The notes under the pieces were generated by a model. The model saw only the letters and a list, made by a program, of their open reading frames with translations, was not told where the DNA came from and ran no database searches. A program made the translations under genes and the position numbers. A stretch of DNA of 64,000 bases, taken from the NCBI RefSeq assembly GCF_963583255.1, contig NC_084803.1:12942478-13006477 (forward strand), written 5' to 3'. Shown piece by piece: positions 57,655-64,000 of the stretch (positions are counted from its first letter, which is position 1; each line of letters begins with the position of its first letter). The stretch is from Pyrus communis. Its lineage: Eukaryota; Streptophyta; Magnoliopsida; Rosales; Rosaceae.

Positions 57655-58556
57655 TGACACACCCCAACCCGAAATGTCCATTAGGACTCCAATTCAAGCT
57701 GTATTGGCCGACACCTGGAAGGTGACAAAGTCATAAAGTGTAGTGACGTGGAAAATGTGAATAAATTTAAACCTAAAAGTGCCTAAAAACAAGAGTGCCC
57801 ATGTGAGCGGAAATGAACTCATTTCACATGTGATGTTAGAATATAAGTACAGTACAATAAAATCTTGGTGTGGATGATTACCTTTGATTGAGTAATTCAT
57901 ATCCTAATCCAGAATGTCCACTAAGACTCTGAATCGAGCTGTGTTAGCCGACACCTGAAATGTGACAAAGCCATAAACTGTAGTGATGTGGAAAATGTGA
58001 ATAAATTTAAACCTAAAAGTGCCTAAATATAAGAGTGCGTTGTGATGGGATTGAACTCATTTTACACGTGATGTCAGAGCATAAGTACAGTACAGTAAGA
58101 TAAGGTGAGAATTATACCATCAAACGTAATCGTCTACACCAAGATTTACCAAGAATCCTTGTCAATAAGAAAGCTCGGCTACTAAAACCTGGAGGGACGA
58201 AAAATAAAGGTGAGTGAGCCTGAAAATAAAGTTTTAATAAAAACATTTGAAAACATTATAACCCCTCACTGTAAAACATGTATAGTTTCCAAGATATACA
58301 TACTCCATATAGTATGAAAATACTCACCGTAGCTTGCAAAATATCAAGATATTAATACGGCACAATAGTTCATATATAAGCGCATGATGTCAATAATCGT
58401 ATATTTTCGCATAAGCAAACATATCAAACCAAGTGCTCATCAATCTATACTAGCACATAAGTTGGAGTTGCCCAACGCAACCTGTACAACTGAACTAATG
58501 CCCATCAATTTATCCTAGCACACAAATCGGAGTCCTAGTGGGGGCATTTCGGGTCA
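57655..58556. repeat. LTR-like fragment with a 240-bp tandem duplication
   Basis: Begins TGACACACCCCAACCCG, a start common to plant Gypsy LTRs read in reverse. Two copies of a 240-bp unit (57661-57900 and 57901-about 58135) share AATGTCCA, GCCGACACCTG and the 20-base GTGGAAAATGTGAATAAATT with about 15-20% difference. No right LTR end or target duplication was identified, so it is given as repeat debris. Confidence 0.5.
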
Positions 58557-58563
58557 AGATATG

Positions 58564-58803
58564 TTAGAGAATCCTGGTTCGGACCATTTTGTCGAGTTTC
58601 TTAGTGAATATTTTCAGTCGGATCCCTTTCCACCTAATCCATCTAGTGCGGGATTCGAGTCGTTGAAATTTGATTTAACGGTTACAGTTATTATCACTTT
58701 TAAATGAGCTGTCTGTTTGTAGCCATTGAATCAAGATTCAATGATCTGGATCTCCGACCAGATGGATTAGGGGAAAAGGGGTCAGAAGAGGATTCCTTTC
58801 CTA
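58564..58803. mobile_element. Foldback MITE-like element (about 240 bp)
   Basis: The left arm CCTTTCCACCTAATCCATCT...GTTGAAATTTGATTTAACGG pairs imperfectly with the right arm ...TTGAATCAAGATTCAATGA...AGATGGATTAGGGGAAAAGG. The outer parts GAGAATCCTG and AGAGGATTCC also pair. No target duplication was resolved. Confidence 0.5.
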
Positions 58804-59760
58804 TTTTCAGGACAATTGGATTGGATATTGATTTGACCTTTCGAGCACGCTAAAATCGGTGGTGCACAGAACAAGGTACTAGTCAAAGAAGGAAGCACAA
58901 TAATTTCCGAAAGAAGTAATAAAGCAGAACTACATGGAGTTTTTTTTTTTTTTTATTGGAATTGTCAATAAAATTAAAGAAATTAGTAATTACAAAAATA
59001 TGAAATGTGTGTTTATACCTCTTTGATTGCTACAAAGCAAACGATGGGATCTACATTATATCCAAAGATAAGTGTAGTAGGTATAACCTAACAGTAGCAT
59101 CACTCCCATCCATATTTTTCACGCATTGATGTTATCTTCACTAATGTTCTATACAACCATAAGATGAGTTCCTAATGGCAACTTTTTGAGTGTTTGGAGA
59201 ACGTGATTAGAGATTATTAGATATGAATGGTACATTCGAAGTTGAAATATTAAAAAACAAAATTGGCTCAAAGTCATCTGACCTATGATATGATACTCGT
59301 CATTTTTAATAACATAAGAAGCCACTGTATGTGTTTGTTCCGTTACACGATCTAGGATCTAAGAGCAAATGAAAACAAATCTCGAATGTGTAATAGTTGC
59401 TCCGTTCTTGTTGTTGCTATAGATTCTTATATGGAATGCTTCTAGGAGAACTAGTTCATTTTAAACAAAATTTGTTGTGAATTTATTCGGAGTTTTCTAT
59501 TTTAAATTAAATTTGTATCTTTGTTCCATTTATTTTTTTGTTGTTTTATGTTTGAGAAATGCTAAGTAGGATTTCTTTAAAATTAGACATATATGGATTT
59601 TCTGACATTTTATATATTTTTAAGATAGTCTTTTTGGATTCTCTGGCGTTAAACTGTAAGTTGATGGAGTGTTTACGGAGAGTTTATTTTGAGATAGTCT
59701 TTTTGGTATTTCTCTTTTGCGTTTTTGTTGGATTATTTTGTAGCTGTTTTAAATCCTTGA
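58804..59760. other. Intergenic DNA upstream of the CCCH gene
   Basis: AT-rich with a T run at about 58940-58954. The small frame at 59559-59792 is not recognised. Confidence 0.45.
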
Positions 59761-59906
59761 ATTACTACTTGTCACACCCTCCACCGCCATAGGAAGCCTA
59801 TTGATCAACAAACGGCACGTCCATCTGCATTCAGCTCACCCTCAAATCTTCACCCTCCATGTGGCACGGACATCAACTCAAATAAACCCCAGCCCCTCGC
59901 GGTAAC

Positions 59907-59912
59907 CACGTG
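59907..59912. promoter_or_regulatory. G-box CACGTG upstream of the CCCH gene
   Basis: Palindromic CACGTG within AACCACGTGGAG, about 170 bases before the TATA box. G-boxes bind bZIP/bHLH factors and act as ABA-response elements in many plant promoters. Activity here is inferred. Confidence 0.5.
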
Positions 59913-60010
59913 GAGAAAAAACTGTAGCTGTCCGAACCCAACCAGACAGCCCAGTGACCGAGAAACTCCCTAAACCGCGGTGGGAACTGGAGCAGCAGGG
60001 CCTGAAAGTT

Positions 60011-60058
60011 TTAACCCAACCACGGTTAACCTACAGCCCCATTAACCCAACCACGGTT
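60011..60058. promoter_or_regulatory. Direct repeat TTAACCCAACCACGGTT in the CCCH gene promoter
   Basis: Two perfect 17-bp copies (60011-60027 and 60042-60058), 31 bases apart, just upstream of the TATA box. Possibly a duplicated factor-binding site. Confidence 0.5.
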
Positions 60059-60080
60059 CAAAACCCACTCCTTTAGCGGT

Positions 60081-60089
60081 TTATAAACC
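60081..60089 (+). promoter_or_regulatory. TATA box of the CCCH gene
   Basis: TTTATAAAC lies 70-78 bases before the start codon, implying transcription start near 60110 and a short 5' leader. Confidence 0.65.
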
Positions 60090-60158
60090 CACAGCTCACT
60101 CATGTTTCCCCAAACACCGCCATCCACCGCAAAAGGAAAGTAGAAATCCACAAAAAAA

Positions 60159-61349
60159 ATGATGCTCGGAGAACCGCACCGTCCCAATCCAACGGTCCAC
60201 GTCCCTCCGTGGCTCCTGTACGACGATTCCACGGCCGAGATGTACTCACCGTTTCCCCTGAGCGGCGTCTCTGTTAGCTCCGACGGCAATGCAAACGGCG
60301 CCGACTTCAACAGCCCGTACTACCTCCACGAAGCCCTAACGACGTTCCAGCGCTACTTGCCTTCCAACGAGACCGACCCGGACTCGGACTCAGATATTTC
60401 CGGCCGCGAATCGGACGCGCCGGTCGACGCCTACTCCTGCGACCACTTCAGGATGTTCGAGTTCAAGGTTAGGAGGTGCGCACGTGGCCGGTCACATGAC
60501 TGGACCGAGTGTCCATACGCCCACCCGGGGGAGAAGGCCAGGCGCCGCGACCCGAGGAAGTATCACTATTCGGGTACGGCCTGCCCCGATTTCCGAAAGG
60601 GTCATTGCAAGAAGGGTGACGCGTGCGAGTTTGCGCACGGGGTTTTCGAGTGCTGGCTCCACCCGGCGCGCTACCGTACTCAGCCTTGCAAGGACGGCAC
60701 CAGCTGCAAGCGGAGGGTTTGTTTCTTTGCTCACACGCCGGAGCAGCTTAGGGTTTTGCCTCAGCAGAGCCCCAGAGGCGGAGGCAACTCCCTCAACTCG
60801 GCCGAGTCGTATGACGGGTCACCGCTGAGGCAGGCGATGGAGGCCGCTGCTGCTTCGTGTGTGAAAACCATGCCCTTCATGTCCTCCCCGCCGGAAGAGT
60901 CGCCGGAGGTGTCGCCGCCAGTATCTCCGATGAGCCGGTCTCTTGGGTCGGGCTCTATTAATGAAATGGTAGCTTCGCTTAGGAACTTGCAGCTCGGAAA
61001 AGTCAAGTCTTTTCCCTCTTCTCGGAATGTTAAGATGGGGGGATCTTCTGGGTTTGGGTCTCCAGGATCTCCAGGGGTCGGGTCACCACGCGGGTCCATA
61101 CTCCGACCCGGATTCTCCAGCCTGCCTTCAACACCGACCCGGGTCCCGCACCGTTCCGGAATCAGTTATTTGGATTTCTGCGAGGAGAGTTGTGAGGAGC
61201 CTGCAATGGAGAGGGTGGAGTCTGGAAGGGGGCTGAGAGCCAAGATGTTTGAGAAGCTGAGGGAGGAGAATTCAGTGGGCCGGGTGGACCCGGGTCCGAA
61301 TTGTTCCGGTGCTCCGGATGTTGGGTGGGTTTCTGAGCTGGTTCAGTGA
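60159..61349 (+). CDS. Arginine-rich tandem CCCH zinc-finger protein (TZF2/TZF3-like)
   Basis: A 396-residue intronless protein starting [18 protein letters not shown]. The plant RR-TZF signature is complete: an arginine-rich/CHCH-like region with [20 protein letters not shown] (about 92-111) and [20 protein letters not shown], then zinc finger 1 C142-x7-C150-x5-C156-x3-H160 and zinc finger 2 C177-x5-C183-x4-C188-x3-H192, separated by 16 residues. The C-terminal half is Ser/Pro-rich with [35 protein letters not shown] and the ending [11 protein letters not shown] shared by this subfamily. Known members bind AU-rich RNA, shuttle between nucleus and cytoplasmic granules, and act in ABA, oxidative and salt-stress responses; that role is by family. 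The first of two adjacent ATGs (AAAAAAAATGATG) was taken as the start. The gene is GC-rich against an AT-rich background. Frames on the opposite strand are shadows. Confidence 0.96.
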   Translation: MMLGEPHRPNPTVHVPPWLLYDDSTAEMYSPFPLSGVSVSSDGNANGADFNSPYYLHEALTTFQRYLPSNETDPDSDSDISGRESDAPVDAYSCDHFRMFEFKVRRCARGRSHDWTECPYAHPGEKARRRDPRKYHYSGTACPDFRKGHCKKGDACEFAHGVFECWLHPARYRTQPCKDGTSCKRRVCFFAHTPEQLRVLPQQSPRGGGNSLNSAESYDGSPLRQAMEAAAASCVKTMPFMSSPPEESPEVSPPVSPMSRSLGSGSINEMVASLRNLQLGKVKSFPSSRNVKMGGSSGFGSPGSPGVGSPRGSILRPGFSSLPSTPTRVPHRSGISYLDFCEESCEEPAMERVESGRGLRAKMFEKLREENSVGRVDPGPNCSGAPDVGWVSELVQ

Positions 61350-62000
61350 AGGATGACTTGTCCGATGATTACTTGTTATTACGATGCTTCTATATAGGGT
61401 GCTTGATTCTGGTGGCCTATAATTATCATATATTTTGGGTCTCTCTCTTTAGATTATGTGAATAATGCATGGAGGAGGAGAGAGGGGAATTTGATTTTAT
61501 TAGCAAAGCCAAGTTGAAGAATTTGAAGATTATGCTGTTTTGTGTAAATTTTTTTGCAGAAACACAAGTATTGGGATGTCTTTTGTCGGAGATGAGTAAT
61601 GGAATGAATCTATGTCTTTTTTAGGGGGATTATCTATATCGGATTAAGGAGGAGTAGATAAATTTAAGGATGGTAATTATGAAAAGGACTGGGCTTTGTT
61701 TCTTGTATAGTTGAAGAAGTGGACAGTGGAAGAACATCAAATCCCTCTTTTGTTTTTGTTAATTATGGTGTTTGGGGTAATTACCACCATCCCCTCTTAC
61801 TTATCTCTATCAAATCGTTGTAAAAACTTATGCTTGCTTCCTCTGTAATGCATGGACTCTTTGTGCTAATGCAATTATCAATGTAAATTATTATTTTATC
61901 AAGTTTTACCGTGTATTGTGTACTTGATTCGTCTGCATGGACTTGTGAATGAGAGATTATATTCATACCACAAAGTACTTCTTTCATCCCTTTTTTTTTT
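61350..62000 (+). other. 3' flank (probable 3' UTR) of the CCCH gene
   Basis: About 300-400 bases after the stop are T-rich and likely contain the 3' UTR. Candidate poly(A)-signal variants such as AATAAT (about 61460) and AATGGAATGAATC (about 61598) are seen, but the end cannot be fixed. Confidence 0.4.
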
Positions 62001-64000
62001 TTTAATATTTTTTAAATATTTTACACATCTTTAACATTTGATAAAAAACATTAAATTTTTAAAAAGGTGTGGGAAAGAAATTTAGAGTGAATATAATCTC
62101 TCTGTGGATTTGTTTCTACAAAATCTCCGTTGGCTGTTATATGAAGCTTTTACTGTGAGGTAATGTTCAGTTTGGGAATTCCATCAGTTCTGCAGGAAAA
62201 GATTGGGTTCAGAAAATAATGGTATTTTGTTTGCTCTGTTTCTTTTTGTTGCCTTTTGACTTGTTGCATCGGGCTTAGTCCCCTCTTCCTTTTTTGTAAT
62301 GGGGTTTTAGTCTTTGTTTTGATGGGGTGATGTTATTGATTTGGACTTGGGATAAATTACTTATGATGATTTCAATGTATGGAGTATGGGTGTTGGAAGT
62401 ATTATTGGAGATGGACTAATGACATGACACGAACAATAATTTCTGGCGTAATTTGTTAATTTTCTGAGCAGTCCACTGACTTTTTTAAGGCTGGCTGGTG
62501 GAGGAAGCTGCTTTTGGCTTTTTATTACTTGTTCAACCAGCCGCCGGAGCACTTGTATGTGTTTTTGGTTTTATCGTAGTCCATGCTGATTTTACGGTGT
62601 TTATTTTTTCTCCAGTTAAGTAGTCCTTCCGAGTGCTGAATGCTATAGATTTTAGGAAGACAAATTTAGCACTTATGTTTGCCGACAAACGAGAGAGAGA
62701 GTTATAATATTGTGGTTGGGTGTATTTTTGCCCATCACCTTCAATTAGAGATACTGTTCACCATTAACAGTAGTGAAATACGAGCACTTACGAAATAGGT
62801 CATTATTCAAGTCGATAGACACTTGAAAAATGAACGTATTTTCACTTGTATAATAACATGTGATGTACCATTTTATATTTACACATATTGAAAATTCTCT
62901 TCTCCCACCTTACGTATTATCGTTTGTGAGTTTAAATTTTAATATTTATATCTCCATTACATGGATTTTAAAATTTCAACGTGGAAAACATCATCACTAA
63001 TAGTGAGCAAAAATTTTGGGGTTTTTTGATATGGATCCAAAGTAACTAAAAATTGAATCTATTTCAAAATATAGTTTATAAAATTAGACGTATTTCAAAT
63101 TTTTCCAAAAATTTTCCCGTTGAGTTTCGAAGATCGAACTCCAAGTGTCATTTTCTTCTTACACGAATCATAAGCTATAAAAGCCGCATCACATAAGAAG
63201 TGTGATCATGCATCTGCATGCTTGCCGCGTGTATACGTTTGCGGCACCAAACATCAATTTTGTTCGTGTCTGTGCTCTTGTGGGTGCAAATTTGGCGGCC
63301 GCGGTCCCGAATTTCTCTCAATTATATCTGCGCAGATGCCACACTGACCGCTGACTGCCAGATTATTATCAAGAATATCCCATTTAGGGTAAAAAATAAA
63401 AAACTAAAAAAAAGACCATTTTGGGCAATATAAAGCATCGATGTAGCAAATAGCAATTATCTATATGGGACCACAGCAATTATGAATCCATCGAGGAATA
63501 AAGGAAAAAACAAAGATATATAAAGAGACATGTTTGGCTTCTACCAACGGGAAGAAATTGTGTATAATTATTTAGTAATATTGTCGATAAGAGGAGTATT
63601 ATGATCAGTCGCGTGCATGCATGCGTACATTCATCTTAATTAGTTGCAAGATGATAATGCTAATCGAGCGCATGCATGCATAAATTCTCCCTATCAATCG
63701 TGCGCATGCATCCGTAAATCCAAACGGCCTCCCTCTCCCGGTGGCTTTGTAAATGCCATAAACATGAGTAACTACGACCAATCCGTATAAGTGTACCGTG
63801 ACAATTAATTTATGCCACTCTTAGCATAGTAATTTCCATCCTTTGTTCTTATGCCGTCTTCTTTTATTTATCTCTTGATTCTTCTTTGAATTGTATTATT
63901 AAAATGCTAAAGGATAATGATAAAATGAGTACGAAAAATCATTTTAAATTCTTCGTTGTCAATATCAGCATAAGTCCACTGAAATCTACATTATCAAAGA
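62001..64000. other. Intergenic DNA; no gene recognised
   Basis: AT-rich, with a short GA run at 62690-62700. CATGCA-type motifs cluster at 63200-63225 and 63615-63710. Frames at 62361-62552 (minus) and 63218-63433 (plus) are unrecognised. Confidence 0.45.

Noticed and set aside
60026..61236. Additional frames overlapping the CCCH gene (minus strand and plus other frames)
   Set aside because: GC-rich codon composition of the real gene suppresses stops in other frames; none has a recognisable motif.

Overview
This window is nuclear DNA of a flowering plant. Long AT-rich intergenic stretches, nested LTR retrotransposons, hAT and Mutator-type DNA elements, tRNA-derived SINEs and an intronless CCCH zinc-finger gene of the plant TZF family all point to a eudicot. 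Several small repeat families look like ones I associate with Rosaceae (apple/pear type), but that is an impression and could not be checked. No bacterial, viral or organellar segment was seen.

Layout. 1 to ~2160: 5' part of a minus-strand LTR retrotransposon running off the left edge. ~2531-7133 and ~7230-28022: two tandem copies (A and B) of one anonymous segment. Because each copy keeps the empty site for insertions in the other, insertion boundaries can be read to the base: A carries two hAT-type elements; B carries a LINE-like insert, a SINE, a 4.9-kb minus-strand Copia element, an 8.3-kb plus-strand Copia element (itself holding a 2.2-kb solo LTR and a LINE fragment) and a 3.3-kb hAT transposon whose transposase is split by a Cassandra solo LTR carrying a 5S-RNA-like sequence. 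28125-29173: Mutator-type foldback element with a 9-bp target duplication; a relative lies at 55674-56779. 29321-43847: a 14.5-kb Ty3/Gypsy element of the Tat lineage (1.15-kb LTRs, ACTAT target duplication, gag, protease, RT, two RNase H domains, integrase) with a spliced-looking antisense gene of the plant mobile domain (PMD) family downstream of integrase. 43.8-59.7 kb: intergenic DNA with MITEs, SINEs, a deleted hAT relative and LTR debris. 60159-61349: the one confident host gene, an arginine-rich tandem CCCH zinc-finger protein like Arabidopsis TZF2/TZF3, with TATA box and a G-box upstream. 61.35-64 kb: its 3' flank and intergenic DNA.

Nearly all retroelement coding regions carry stops or frameshifts, so the mobile elements seem defective. 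The most unusual locus is the antisense PMD gene inside the Gypsy element: it has its own TATA-like box, phase-0 GT-AG introns and PMD motifs, and an unrelated 1.75-kb solo LTR sits in one of its introns.
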